A DNA stretch of 64,000 nucleotides. Source: Siderastrea radians (Eukaryota > Cnidaria > Anthozoa > Scleractinia > Rhizangiidae). The position numbers and the translations under genes are program-made. Positions within the stretch are counted from its first letter, which is position 1, and the number at the start of each line of letters is the position of its first letter. Shown piece by piece: positions 25,401-35,535 of this stretch. The stretch spans positions 6,627,537-6,691,536 of the forward strand of contig OZ024894.1 in assembly GCA_964017195.1 (NCBI GenBank), given 5' to 3'. Below the pieces are notes generated by a model, which was given only the letters and a program-made list of their open reading frames with translations, did no database searches and had not been told where the DNA came from.

Positions 25401-26722
25401 GATCAGAGTTAGCAATTACATATCCAAATGAGCTTACAGGGGAGGTGCCCCAAGCAAAAAAGGGATGGGGGTACAAATATGTTTCAGAATGAAAATAAAT
25501 ATATTTCCTCGGGGTACACTACAGCAACATATAAAGAATTGACTGACAACTAAGAACAAAACCAAAAAAAAGATTTAAATATAAAACTAGAAATACCCCA
25601 AAAGGTTCTTGCTCATCAAGCAATGTTTATAACAAAGAGTGAAAAACCTACTTGCTAAAAATGTGTAATTTTCAAAAATTTACACTTAAATGCTTAAATG
25701 TTTCCATCTGGTTCTTGCTCGTCAGATAAACAACAAACATCTTTTTAACAGGGAGTGAAAAACCTTAAGACACATTAAAATAATCCACACGTTGAAAATT
25801 TATTCTCAAACTACACAATTTTATCAGCATGAAATGATACAAAAAGGGATTGTGGAAATTACAAAAGGCAAATAAGATATTGGAACTCTGCAAACCATGC
25901 TTACAGAAAGTCATGCATAGGCGTAATCTACATAAACGAGTAAAGAAAGTAAGCTTACATCTCGTAGTCATAACTTGTATTAAAATACCGGAATAAGATA
26001 CCATCTGAACAACATCCATGATATTCGACATGGTACGAATTATTCACCCAAAACAGTCTACACGTATCAGGAAATTATCACTTCCCTGCCACCCGGTCCA
26101 AGCCAAGTCATATATCTACAGAAAGCCCAGACATCGACTTTTTACCCTTTTATAATTTCCTTTTGGACCGGGTGGCATGAAACTTACACCAAGCAAAAAC
26201 GTTCAAATCACTGACCTTTTCTGTGCCATTTTTCCTCGCCAGGCAGCATCTTTCGACGTCGACTGCAGAAAAATAAACCGACTGGCAGCATTTGTTGAAC
26301 TGTCCCAGGATGCTAAATTGTCTACAGAATATGATCCACTTAATAACGAGGACAAATCTAGTTTCGATTTCTCGCAGACATGAAAAAAAGCCATCTGGCT
26401 ATCGCCATAACACGGCAGCCATCACTCCGTCTTCTAATTCTTTTCTCGCGGGCATTTTCGCTTCTGAACCAATTACAAAGCTGGAAACCTGACACGTGAT
26501 TTTTTGCGCAGCGCATGTGTACTACATTTTTCGCCAGTGAATGCTCAAAGTTACCTTGTTTTGTAAATCGCGGCGATAAATTGCACGTGATCGCACGACA
26601 AATCGCACTAAAATCGCGCTGAAATCGCAGCTGGTTTACACGTGCGAAATTGAAGTTGCAGCTTCAGCGCGACAAAAATTGCATTGAGTTGCGCGACAAA
26701 AATCGCCTGTGTAAACGGGCCT
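22445..26722. mobile_element. PIF/Harbinger-like transposon nested in the TTAA element
   Basis: TAA at 22442-22444 and 26723-26725 flanks long inverted ends starting AGGCCCGTTTACACAGGCGA. The ends stay alike for over 100 bp, with CGCGATTTT-type subterminal repeats. A 3-bp TWA duplication and GGCCCG-type ends are typical of PIF/Harbinger. Autonomous members encode a DDE transposase and a MYB/SANT-like protein. Neither is clearly visible across 4.3 kb, though small spliced exons could be missed. A duplicated stretch (TTCTTGCTC..GAGTGAAAAACC) occurs at 25605 and 25713. Confidence 0.8.
26203..26394 (-). CDS. Possible first coding exon inside Harbinger-like element
   Basis: Minus-strand ATG at 26394 opens MAFFHVCEKSKLDL and runs about 59 codons to a plausible donor (CAGAAAAG|GTCAGTG near 26214). 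It lies 330 bp inside the right end of the element, where a transposon gene would start. No domain is recognised and no downstream exon was linked. This may be chance. Confidence 0.25.
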   Translation of the reverse strand: MAFFHVCEKSKLDLSSLLSGSYSVDNLASWDSSTNAASRFIFLQSTSKDAAWRGKMAQKRSVI

Positions 26723-27262
26723 TAAGCCGAGAGTGTCGTGTGCCAATTTCTGCGCATGCGCAATTGCTTATCTTGTCGTATCGAAATTTTCAACATTTTG
26801 TAACTTAGGAAGAACATAATTTCGCTTCCGCTCGGTAAACTTGCATGTTAACTCTTATATGCCCAAAGAGTTTTTCAAGCGAGATTAAAAAAATTCTGTC
26901 GTACGGGAGAAAAGTTAAAGGTAAATTCGTAAAAAAGTGTTTTTTGCTGAAAGTTTTCGACAGAATTTTCTTTAACTTAATCCTTAGGTAGCTTACTAGA
27001 ATCAAAGGCCGTATGCAAAATTTATAGAAATTTCACCGTCAAATTTTCAAGCAAACTTAGGATATCTCTATTTTATGGTCATACTTCGAAACCCAACTGC
27101 GTTGCCATGGCAACAAATTACTTAAGGAATCTACCACAAATTGACACTTTGATATTATCATTATTTTGTAGGAAAATTTGATTATGATTGGCCAACTCTA
27201 TCCTAAATATTTTAACTCCCAAATATAATGCATTGAAAAAACAAGAACCCTTTCGAGCCACC

Positions 27263-28436
27263 TTAATGACTAAGATACTGCAAGCAATAGAAAATGGTGA
27301 ATATACAGTTGGAGTTTTCCTAGACCTTGCGAAGGCATTTGATACAGTTAACCATGAAATATTACTAAGAAAACTTGAGCATTATGGAATTAGGGGAATA
27401 GTCCTAGAATGGTTTACAAACTACTTAACAAACAGAAAACAAATAGTGAAATATAAGTTTGAGAAATCGGAAAGATTGACAATTAAATGTGAAGTACCAC
27501 AGGGGTCCGTTTTAGGGCCCCTTCTGTTTCTTATCTATATGAATGATGTATCTAGCTGCTCAGAGATTCTATCAGTCATTCTTTTTGCTGATGACACAAA
27601 TTTGTTTTACAGCCACAAATATATTGATACATTAAACAAAACTGTGAACCAGGAACTTAAGAAAATTGAACGCTGGCTTTGTGCAAATAAACTTTCCTTA
27701 AATATCAAGAAAACACATTTTATAATTTTCAAATCCAAAAAAAGGAAATTAAATCAGACCGTTTCAGTCAAGATAAATGAACAACCAATTGAGCTAGTAA
27801 AATACACAAAATTTCTCGGTGTATACATAGATGAGGAGCTTTCGTGGAAACATCACATTGACCAAGTTGTGAGTAAAACGTCAAAAATGACAGGAATTAT
27901 GGCTAAGGTGAGACACTATCTGCCTCTCAAAACTTTACAGACAATTTATTACACCATGGTATATCCGTACTTGACATACTGCAATATCATTTGGACAAGT
28001 ACTTATCCAACCAGGCTGAAACCATTATTCAGGGTTCAGAAAAAAAATAGTTAGAATCATGACCTTTGCAAAATATAATAAGGAATCTAGACCACTATTC
28101 CTACAACTTAAATTGCTTAACATATATGAACTAAATACGTACTTTACTGCACTATTTATATACTCATATTTTAATAACAACCTGCCTAGTTATTTCACTA
28201 ATTACTTTACATTAAACAAAGAAATGCATGGTCATAATACACGATCTGCATCAAACATATATATTAATTATAGGAGGACAAATTACGGGAAATTTTCTTT
28301 AAAAATTAGGGGAGCACATATTTGGAACGAGTTACCTAAGGAATTAAGAATGTCACAATCATATAATTCTTTTAAGAAATTAACAAGAGATTATATACAA
28401 AATCAAGTGTAATACGTAGAGTATATACTCTAGTTA
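27263..28436 (+). pseudogene. LINE ORF2, right half (RT palm, thumb, C-terminus)
   Basis: Continues the LINE cut at 20280. It carries the RT palm: FLDLAKAFDTVNHEIL, PQGSVLGPLLFLIYMND, then ILFADDTNLF (the catalytic FADD), LNIKKTHFIIF and KFLGVYIDEELSWKHHI. A one-base insertion in an A run near 28047 shifts the frame; the C-terminus then reads MTFAKYNKESRPLF, HNTRSA and IWNELPKEL, ending in TAA at 28412. The catalytic residues are intact but three lesions (two shifts and the 7-kb insertion) make the copy inactive. The arrangement fits RT families without a CCHC tail (RTE/CR1/jockey-like); clade not assigned. Confidence 0.9.
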
Positions 28437-28625
28437 TCGCCATAGTGTAGTTATGGCTGGGTTGGGATTGTTCCCTCCCCCTGCAGAGTCATTGAGCACA
28501 TGTAACTATGCACACACTGTGTGGTCAGCGGTAGTACAACCGCCGACCTTCGTTCACGGTTCGGGCGCCATGGCCGCCTGTCTTATTAAAGTCTGTGGTG
28601 AATGAATCCGACTCACTGTCTTGCT
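28437..28625 (+). repeat. 190-bp direct repeat, copy A
   Basis: GCCATAGTGTAGTTATGG to AATACTGGCG is nearly identical to 34057-34248, same orientation, 5.6 kb apart. It contains an ATTAAAG polyadenylation-like signal. Two readings: LTRs of a composite LTR element (copy B is preceded by the purine-rich AAGGAGATAAGAAAACAGG, like a polypurine tract), or a shared LINE 3' UTR. No gag or pol is seen between the copies. Confidence 0.8.
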
Positions 28626-29172
28626 AATACTGGCGTGGTGGCTTGCGGCGGGATCACGAGAATGCTGATTCACCGGCCTTCCAAAGGAGAAGGTTTTCCC
28701 CGGAAATATGGTTCCACAAGTGACTTTGAGGACGATTTAGTGCGACAAAGTGCACCATTCATGCCCGGTAAGAGATCCGGTTGGAGCAGCTTTTTCTTCA
28801 ATGGCAGGGCAAATATGGGCCCCTGCCGTGATCCACGACGACTCACATCTACATTATAGACTGCCCCAATAACGACTACAGCTTTTACGACGATCCCGAG
28901 TTATTTATTCTCCGATGACAAAAGGAAACTTCTTCTTTTGAGTGGGCTAACAAGATCTGAGACACGCGCACGTGGTTGCAACGAAGCGCGACGAAGTCCA
29001 AACGTCATCCAAGCCACTCGATCAATTTATTTACTTTGAAACTGCCTGGTTTAGTTTATTTATTTTTACATTGTTCTTTGAAGCTGTGTGGAACGATTTA
29101 TTTACTTTGAAACTGCGAAGCGGTGCTACTAAGCCGCCATTTATCATCCTTTTATTTACAACTACCAGGAGT
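28626..29172. other. Unassigned interval
   Basis: An 85-codon open frame starts in the repeat (28602-28859) but has no known domain. The rest is non-coding, with duplicated TTTATTTACTTTGAAACTGC at 29028 and 29096. Confidence 0.3.
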
Positions 29173-29199
29173 CACATATATATATATATATATATATAT
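29173..29199. repeat. (TA)n tract, left edge of palindromic satellite
   Basis: A short TA run immediately left of the GTAAAAAAACGGCAC-type sequence. It is matched by a longer TA run at 32196-32242 on the right. Confidence 0.95.
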
Positions 29200-29410
29200 G
29201 TTATGTAAAAAAACGGCACCTGTAAAAAAGCGGCACTTTTACATAAAAAACCTGCTTTTTTACAATTCAGACATTGTAAAAATCCTTCTTTCTTACAAAA
29301 TATATATTTGTAAAAAACCCGATTTTTTACGTAAAAATGCCGGTTTTTTACAATTATATAATTGTAAAAATGCCGGAAATTTACAATTCAGTTTTGTAAA
29401 AAAACGGCCC
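29200..29410. repeat. Cluster of TTTACAA/TTGTAAA hairpins
   Basis: At least four short hairpins in a row share the form TTTACAA-(5 to 12 nt)-TTGTAAA, separated by GCCGG or CCCG: for example TTTTACAATTATATAATTGT and TTTACAATTCAGTTTTGTAA. They lead into the 203-bp array, whose units each contain one such hairpin. Confidence 0.85.
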
Positions 29411-32160
29411 GGAGCCCATATCTTCCAAACGATTTGACCAATTGACCTGAAAATTTTTGTGCGTTAAGCTGGCCTTAAGAGCAATATTTACCGATAACAA
29501 TTCCTCTCCTTAACGGCCGACAAGCGTTGAGAAAAAAGGCCGATAATCTTTTCTCACTTACCGCCTTGTAAGCGGGCCGAAAATTTACAATTCAGTTTTG
29601 TAAAAAAAAAACGGCCCGGAGCGCATATCTTCCAAACGATTAAACCAATTGACCTGAATATTTTCGTGTCCTAAGCTGGCCTTAACATTAATATTTACCG
29701 CTGACAATTGCTTTCCCTGACGGCCGATAAGCGTTGAGAAAAAAAGGCCGATAATCTTTTCTCACTTATGGCCTTGTGAGCGGGCCGAAAATTTACAATT
29801 CAGTTTTTTAGGGAAAGCAATTGTCAGCGGTAAATATTAATGTTAAGGCCAGCTTAACACACAAAAATATTCAGATCAATTGGTTAAATCGTTTGGAAGA
29901 TATGGGGTGCGGGCCGTTTTTTTTACAAAACTGAATTGTAAATTTTCGGCCCGCTTACAAGGCCGTAAGTGAGAAAAGATTATCGGGCTTTTTTTCTCAA
30001 CGCTTATCGGCCGTTAGGGAGAGCAATTGTCAGCGGTAAACATTGATCTTAAGGCAGCTTAACACACAAAAATATTCAGGTCAATTGGTTAAATCGTTTG
30101 GAAGATATGGGCTCCGGGCCGTTTTTTTACAAAACTGAATTGTAAATTTTCGGCCCGCTAACAAGGCCGTGAGTGACATAACCTATCGGCCTTTTTTTCT
30201 CAACGTTTATCGGCCGTTAGGGAAAGCAATTGTCAGCGGTAAATATTGACGTCCAGGCCAGCTTAACACACAAAAATATTCAGGTCAATTGGTTAAATCG
30301 TTTGGAAGATATGGGCTCTGGGCCGCTTTTTTACAAAACTGAATTGTAAATTTTCGTCCCGCTTACAAGGCCGTAAGTGAGAAAAGATTATCGGCCTTTT
30401 TCCTCAACGCTTATCGGCCGTTAGGGAAAGCAATTGTCAGCGGTAAACATTAATGTTAAGGCCAGCTTAATACAAAAATATTCAGGTCAATTGGTTAAAT
30501 CGTTTGGAAGATATGGGCTCCGGGCCGTTTTTTTACAAAACTGAATTGTAAATTTTCGGCCCGCTTACAAGGCCGTAAGTGAGAAAAGATTATCGGGCTT
30601 TTTTCTCAACGCTTATCGGCCGTTAGGGAGAGCAATTGTCAGCGGTAAATATTGATCTTTAGGCCAGCTTAACACACAAAAATATTCAGGTCAATCGGTT
30701 AAATCGTCTTGAAGATATGTGCTCCGGGCCGTTTTTTTACAAAACTGAATTGTAAATTTTCGGCCCGCTAACAAGGCCGTGAGTGACATAACCTATCGGC
30801 CTTTTTTTCTCAACGTTTATCGGCCGTTAGGGAAAGCAATTGTCAGCGGTAAATATTGACGTCCAGGCCAGCTTAACACACAAAAATATTCAGGTCAATT
30901 GGTTAAATCGTTTGGAAGATATGGGCTCTGGGCCGCTTTTTTACAAAACTGAATTGTAAATTTTCGGCCCGCTCACAAAGCCGTGAGTGAGATAACCTAT
31001 CGGCCTTTTTTCTCAACGCTTGTCGACCGTTCGGGAAAGCAATTGTCAGCGGTAAATATTGATGTCCAGGCCAGCTTAACACACAGAAATATTCAGGTCA
31101 ATTGATTTAATCGTCTGGAAGATATGGGCTCCGGGCCGTTTTGTACAAAACTGAACTGTAAATTTCCGGCCCGTTTACAAGGCCGTGAGTGAAATAACAA
31201 CATATCGGCCTTTTGTTTTCAACGCTTGTTGGCCGTTAGAGAAAGCAATCGTCTTCGGTACATAGTGATGTTAAGGCCAGCTTAACACACAAAAATGGTC
31301 AATTGTTTAAATCTTTGGAAAGATATAGACTACGGACCGTGTTTCTTTCAAAACTGAATTGTGAATTTTCGGGCCATATATAGGGCTTGTTAGTGAGAAC
31401 CTCGTCGGTATTTTTTTGTCAGCTCTTATAGGCTATTTATGAACAAAGCCAATACGGATGAAAACTAAAAATTAGATCACTCTTTCACCTAAAAAATTCC
31501 AGATCGTTCGCTTGAATCGTTTGGAAGATATGGGCTCCCGTCCCTTTTTAAACAGAGTTAGAGGGTTTGTATGGGAAAAAGATCGCCTTTTTTTCCAGGC
31601 GCTAATAAGCGGTTATGGAGGGAACTTTTTGCGAATAAATATACCGATAGTAGTGTTAACTTCACACAAAAAAATTCAGCTCACTCGAATAAATTGTTGG
31701 CACGTTATGGGCCTAGGTGCCGTTTTTTTACAAACCTGAATTGTAAATTTCCGGCCCGTGTTATAAAGGTTGTATGGAAGAACATGTTCCACAATTTTTT
31801 TCTCAGCTCTCATAGACTGTTGCGATCAAAGTTAACACGAATAAATACGGATACATATTTCACCCTTTCACACAAAAAGTTCCAGGTTATTCGGTTAAAT
31901 CGTTAGGAACAAATGGCCTCCTGTCCGTTTTTTTACAAAAAGTGAATTGATAATTAGCCGCCCAATTTGTAAGGTTTGTATGGGGAAAAGATCGGCCTCT
32001 ATTTCCAGGCCCTTACAGGCGGTTATGAAGGGAACTTTTTAGCAATAAATACTGATAATTGTGTCTACTTCGCATACAAAAAAAATCAGTTCATTTCTTT
32101 AAATCGACGGCAAGTTATGGACCAAGGTGCCGTTTTTTTACAAAAATATATTTCTGTAAA
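29383..32160. repeat. Palindromic satellite, ~203-bp unit, about 14 copies
   Basis: About twelve direct copies run from 29806 to 32160, tracked by GGTTAAATCGTTTGGAAGATATGGGCTCCGGGCCG-like blocks at intervals of about 200-208 bp (near 29886, 30087, 30291, 30491, 30699, 30901, 31104 and onward). Two copies at 29383-29805 face the other way, so the array is a palindrome with its centre near 29806. Each unit has a TTTACAAAACTGAATTGTAAA hairpin and GGCCGTTAGGGAAAGCAATT. Copies become more divergent to the right after 31300. Not coding; the long open frames at 31512-32329 are by-products. Confidence 0.9.
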
Positions 32161-32194
32161 AAAACGGCACTTTTACAGGTCCGTTTTTTTACGC

Positions 32195-32195
<1 letters not shown>

Positions 32196-32242
<47 letters not shown>
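32196..32242. repeat. (TA)n tract, right edge of palindromic satellite
   Basis: A TA run of about 45 bases. It follows GGTCCGTTTTTTTACGCCAC, which mirrors the sequence right of the 29173 TA run. Confidence 0.95.
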
Positions 32243-32247
<5 letters not shown>

Positions 32248-32383
32248 CACAAATGAACTTAAACCAGTCAAAGAAAGAATAAACAAACACAAAGTGAAAA
32301 CCCTAAAAATTGTCCTGAACGGGATTTGAACCCGCGTCCTCGACTTTCTAGTGCCGATGTGTTAACCACTACACCATCAGGAC
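32240..32383 (-). mobile_element. tRNA-derived SINE-like unit, copy 1
   Basis: Minus strand: a tRNA-like head (32383-32311) followed by a 70-bp tail that ends at the (TA)n tract. The tail and the 3' part of the head recur at 32493-32588 in the same orientation, almost unchanged. This head-plus-tail structure resembles a SINE inserted or duplicated locally. Confidence 0.6.
32311..32383 (-). tRNA. tRNA-like gene with unusual anticodon loop
   Basis: Minus-strand 73-nt cloverleaf: perfect 7-bp acceptor stem (GTCCTGA/TCAGGAC), D stem GTGT/ACAC with loop AGTGGTTA, and T arm GCGGG-TTCAAAT-CCCGT. The A box (TGGTGTAGTGG) and B box (GGTTCAAATCC) look functional. The anticodon stem pairs only if the loop is 8 nt (ACTAGAAA) and the variable loop 4 nt. 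Counting from U33 gives AGA, a serine anticodon, but serine tRNAs have a long variable arm and this does not; the body is more Glu/Asp-like. Probably a SINE head or a tRNA pseudogene rather than a decoding tRNA. Confidence 0.6.
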
Positions 32384-32492
32384 GACCACGCAACAACGCA
32401 GCCGAACTTCAGGCTTTATGGCTCACGGGCCTCCCGACAAATTTTAGTGTTTTCACAGGAGCTGACTGGAAGGCTTGTAGGCCTTTTTGACG

Positions 32493-32588
32493 AATATAAA
32501 TAACACAAATGAACTTAAACCAGTCAAAGAAAGAATAAACAAACACAAAGTGAAAACCCTAAAAATTGTCCTGAACGGGATTTGAACT
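32493..32588 (-). repeat. Truncated second copy of the SINE-like tail
   Basis: Repeats 32240-32334 (ATAAATAACACAAATGAACT to GGGATTTGAAC) but stops inside the T loop, losing the promoter half of the tRNA-like head. Confidence 0.85.
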
Positions 32589-32957
32589 CTACATCATTTG
32601 TCTAGATCTTTTCTCCAGAAAAAAGCATATAAAACCACAAAAATACTGGAAATAAGACTTGCCGATATTTCGTCTTTATTAGTAAAAGACTTCGTCAGGG
32701 CAACTGATCAAGCGGCTAGAGCCGTTACAATATATACGCTTATAGGTAACGTAAGACGCTCAACAGTAAAAATACGCGAGCACATGTGGGCGGTTACAAC
32801 CGTTACAATATTCGCACAAAATCAAATAAACGTCAAAAGCTAAATAGCTAAGGCACGCGCGCTCGCAAGCGCGCGCCCTTCTGTACAACTAAATATACAG
32901 CAAATAAAAATACAATAATTTAAAGCATAGGGATTAAAACTCAATACAATTAAAATT
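32589..32957. other. Unassigned interval, probably PLE 3' flank
   Basis: No gene supported. A GCGCGCGCTCGCAAGCGCGCGC palindrome lies at about 32856-32877. On the minus strand this interval follows the Penelope stop codon, so part may be its 3' UTR. Confidence 0.3.
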
Positions 32958-33170
32958 TTAAAACAGATCCCTCCTAGGATTTCTACTACAGAAAAAGTCA
33001 TCGCTGTTAAGCCCCGAAGGGTAAATTGTCCTCAGACGATAAGCCCACTGGGCCTCCCTTTCCCTAAGCGATCTTTCATTCGAACCCTTGTCAACTAATT
33101 GAATTCTTACATCCTTAAGACCCCTATGATCTGGCTGATTAAAGTGCTTGTATATGATGTCATCCTTATA
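32958..33170 (-). pseudogene. C-terminus of a Penelope-like element (GIY-YIG domain end)
   Basis: Minus-strand frame reads HFNQPDH..LKDVRIQLVDKG..RSLREREAQWAYRLRTIYPSGLN. The H-FN-x-PxH, RExxW and T-x-P-GLN pattern is the end of the GIY-YIG endonuclease domain of classical Penelope-like elements. Upstream the frame runs into a (TA)n tract at 33176-33210, so everything before is lost. It is unrelated in type to the element at 54731-62277, whose RT has no such domain. Confidence 0.75.
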
Positions 33171-33173
33171 TAT

Positions 33174-33175
<2 letters not shown>

Positions 33176-33210
<35 letters not shown>
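33176..33210. repeat. (TA)n microsatellite
   Basis: A TA run at the broken 5' edge of the Penelope fragment. Confidence 0.95.
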
Positions 33211-33212
<2 letters not shown>

Positions 33213-34056
33213 TTTACATGGATTTGACACTCAAGTAAAAATTAGCAGACGTATCACAAGAGCGTTTCGTAAGCGGAGGCCTTGGAGCTACTGTATTCGT
33301 CTGACATGATTATAACATGGATTTGTCTTTTCCTACCAAAAATCATACCACGAGATGAAATGATTCAGTGGTACTGCAACCATGCTAGTGGCTCCAGAAT
33401 ACCCTTACCAACACCCAAGGACTTTTTCAGTGTAGCAACATTATCCTGGACTGCCCTTGCTTAAGACCACCCAAGCACATGAACATTGTACATGTATTAT
33501 CCCGGACTCTGGTTTATGCATTTTGACCGCCCATTATAATTAACACTCTCCCGGACTTGTTAAGTTAAATGTTTAATATATTGTTTTTATTTTATTATTT
33601 TTTTCCCCATTTTAGACATATAGCCATGTACATGTAATTTTTTTTGTCCTTCCATCTGCCCATCTGACCACATCAGAATTTCACATGGGAAGAAAGAAAA
33701 AGTGGTCACCCCTCCCCCCCATACATGGTACCACTGGTAGCCATGTATGGTATTAGTAACATCCATGTGTCTCTGTAGTGTATTCCCTGTAACAGGAGTG
33801 TGGGCGTACCCCACAGTAGTTATTTTTGTACCATCATACAGCCTCGGTTTATTTACCCCCATTTTGTTTACTTATAGTACCCTGTATTGTTTACCTTTGT
33901 AATGGCTAGTTCACCTCGTCCCTTTTCAGTTTGCATCAGTCTCAGTGCCTATATTTTGTAACCATGCTAGCATAGTCAGTATTCCTTGTAATTTCTTTAG
34001 TTTCCAGTTAGTCACAATGTTGTGTAAGTAAGGAGATAAGAAAACAGGTTGCGCCA
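33211..34056. other. Unassigned interval before direct repeat copy B
   Basis: No gene supported. It ends with the purine-rich AAGGAGATAAGAAAACAGG, directly before the direct repeat. Confidence 0.35.
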
Positions 34057-34248
34057 TAGTGTAGTTATGGCTGGGTTGGGATTGTTCCCTCCCCCTGCAG
34101 AGTCATTGAGCACATGTAACTATGCACACACTGTGTGGTCAGCGGTAGTACAACCGCCGACCTTCGTTCACGGTTCGGGCGCCATGGCCGCCGGCCCTAT
34201 TAAAGTCTGTGGTGAATGAATCCGACTCTTTGTCTTCTTAAATACTGG
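34057..34248 (+). repeat. 190-bp direct repeat, copy B
   Basis: Near-identical to 28437-28625 through AATACTGGCG; the two diverge at once on both sides. See copy A for the LTR and LINE-tail explanations. Confidence 0.8.
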
Positions 34249-35138
34249 CGTATAGTTAACCCGTGTTAATGATAGATTTAGTAATAAAACCCATCTGCTA
34301 TTTCAAATCAGATTATTGAACTGAGGGGATCTTCTCAGAAAAGCTCAACAAGCTTGCTAAGATCTCCTGCCATTATGATATTTATCAGATATCCATGTAT
34401 TTACGTACGTGATGGAAATAAAAAAAAATCGTGTTATGGCATCTGATCCCTTTGAACACTGGGTAAGTACTGGCTGTACTTGCATTAGAGACAATTCATA
34501 GCACTTGGCAATATTTTGGATGCATGGAACAATGGCCACCATCTCTCAAATTCTCAAATGGTTTCAAGCTGTTTTTTTGGGAGTAGAAGTTCCTGTTTAT
34601 TGAAGATTTCACGACACTTAGGAGGACCTTCTCAAGGGAGATCACTTAGTAGAGGGATCAAGGAGATACTTTGTTTATCATTCACTGAGAAGTAGTGACA
34701 TAACCTCTTCATAAGAATAAAAAGAGTTGATATTGTTTTATGTTAGTGCGCCATCCCTTTCGTTATCTGGTTATCTTCAATTAACAGGAATTGTTTAGAA
34801 CCATGTTCTCACTTGTATAATGAAAGCGGTCCTCGTGGTATAGGGTGTTTGTTTTAAGGTGAATGGGAGGGGGGTATTTTAGAGGTCGTCATGACCACAA
34901 CTAGAATTATCCTGGTGTCATTTATTGTAGACACTGTAAAAATGTGATAGAAAATAGTCAACTGCCATTAGAACTACGTTAGCATTGGGTGGGGGGGGAA
35001 GGTAAAAATGAATGTAAGCCACACCCATATAAGGCAATTATTTGTACTTTAAAGGGCTTGCTTAAGTGCAGTGCTCCAGTCACTTCTATAGAGGAGTTCC
35101 CCCATAGGTTTTAGTGACCAGTGGTACAATTGCCATCA
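34249..35138. other. Unassigned interval
   Basis: AT-rich, non-coding, with no repeat structure recognised. Confidence 0.35.
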
Positions 35139-35142
35139 TTAA

Positions 35143-35535
35143 GGACGGTGCCTCCTTTTGTTACTGCGCATACGTCCTGCGCATCTCGGGATATTCGGGT
35201 TTCTTAAGGAATTTGCCCACTAATACCAAAATATTTTTGCGCGGTTTATGTCTACGTGGAAAAAGCAGATCGTAGCAAGGGCTACCAGAATCCAAAAAGA
35301 AAATTGGGGTAACCATGCTTTTTTCAGAGATAATTGAGCTTAAATTTGGAAATAAATTGCCATAAATTCTATGTATTTTAACGCTTTTTTAGAATTATGG
35401 TTGCTAAATTATCTCTGAAAAATGCGTGGTTACCCACATTTTTCTTTTTGGATTCCAATAACCCTTGATAAGATCTACTTTTTCCTCATAGTCATAACCT
35501 TTGCAAAAATACCTCTGAATTAGGAGGCACCGTCC
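35143..35535. mobile_element. TTAA-flanked foldback MITE, 393 bp
   Basis: TTAA at 35139-35142 and 35536-35539 flanks ends GGACGGTGCCTCC and GGAGGCACCGTCC. Inverted pairing continues inward (CCAGAATCCAAAAAGAAAA against TTTTTCTTTTTGGATTCCA), so nearly the whole element folds back. Non-coding. Confidence 0.85.

Larger units (their letters stand above)
20282..27262. mobile_element. TTAA-flanked DNA transposon inserted in the LINE
   Basis: TTAA at 20278-20281 and 27263-27266 flanks inverted ends GGAGGCTCGAAACAGTT (left) and GGTGGCTCGAAAGGGTT (right, reverse complement). Removing one TTAA and the insert restores the LINE frame (Ile-Glu-Leu-Met-Thr-Lys), which fixes both ends to the base. TTAA duplication points to piggyBac or Kolobok; the GG-R/T-GG ends fit Kolobok slightly better. 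Size 6,981 bp, of which 4,278 bp is a nested element. No transposase frame is apparent in the remaining 2.7 kb, so it is probably non-autonomous or decayed. Confidence 0.85.

Noticed and set aside
29123..29437. Open frames with Ile-Tyr repeats (also 31976-32329, 32958-33230 start)
   Set aside because: The Ile-Tyr runs are (TA)n tracts. Only the C-terminal part of 32958-33170 is kept, as a Penelope fragment.
29383..32160. CRISPR array
   Set aside because: Repeats are 200-bp units without short repeat/spacer structure, and the genome is eukaryotic.
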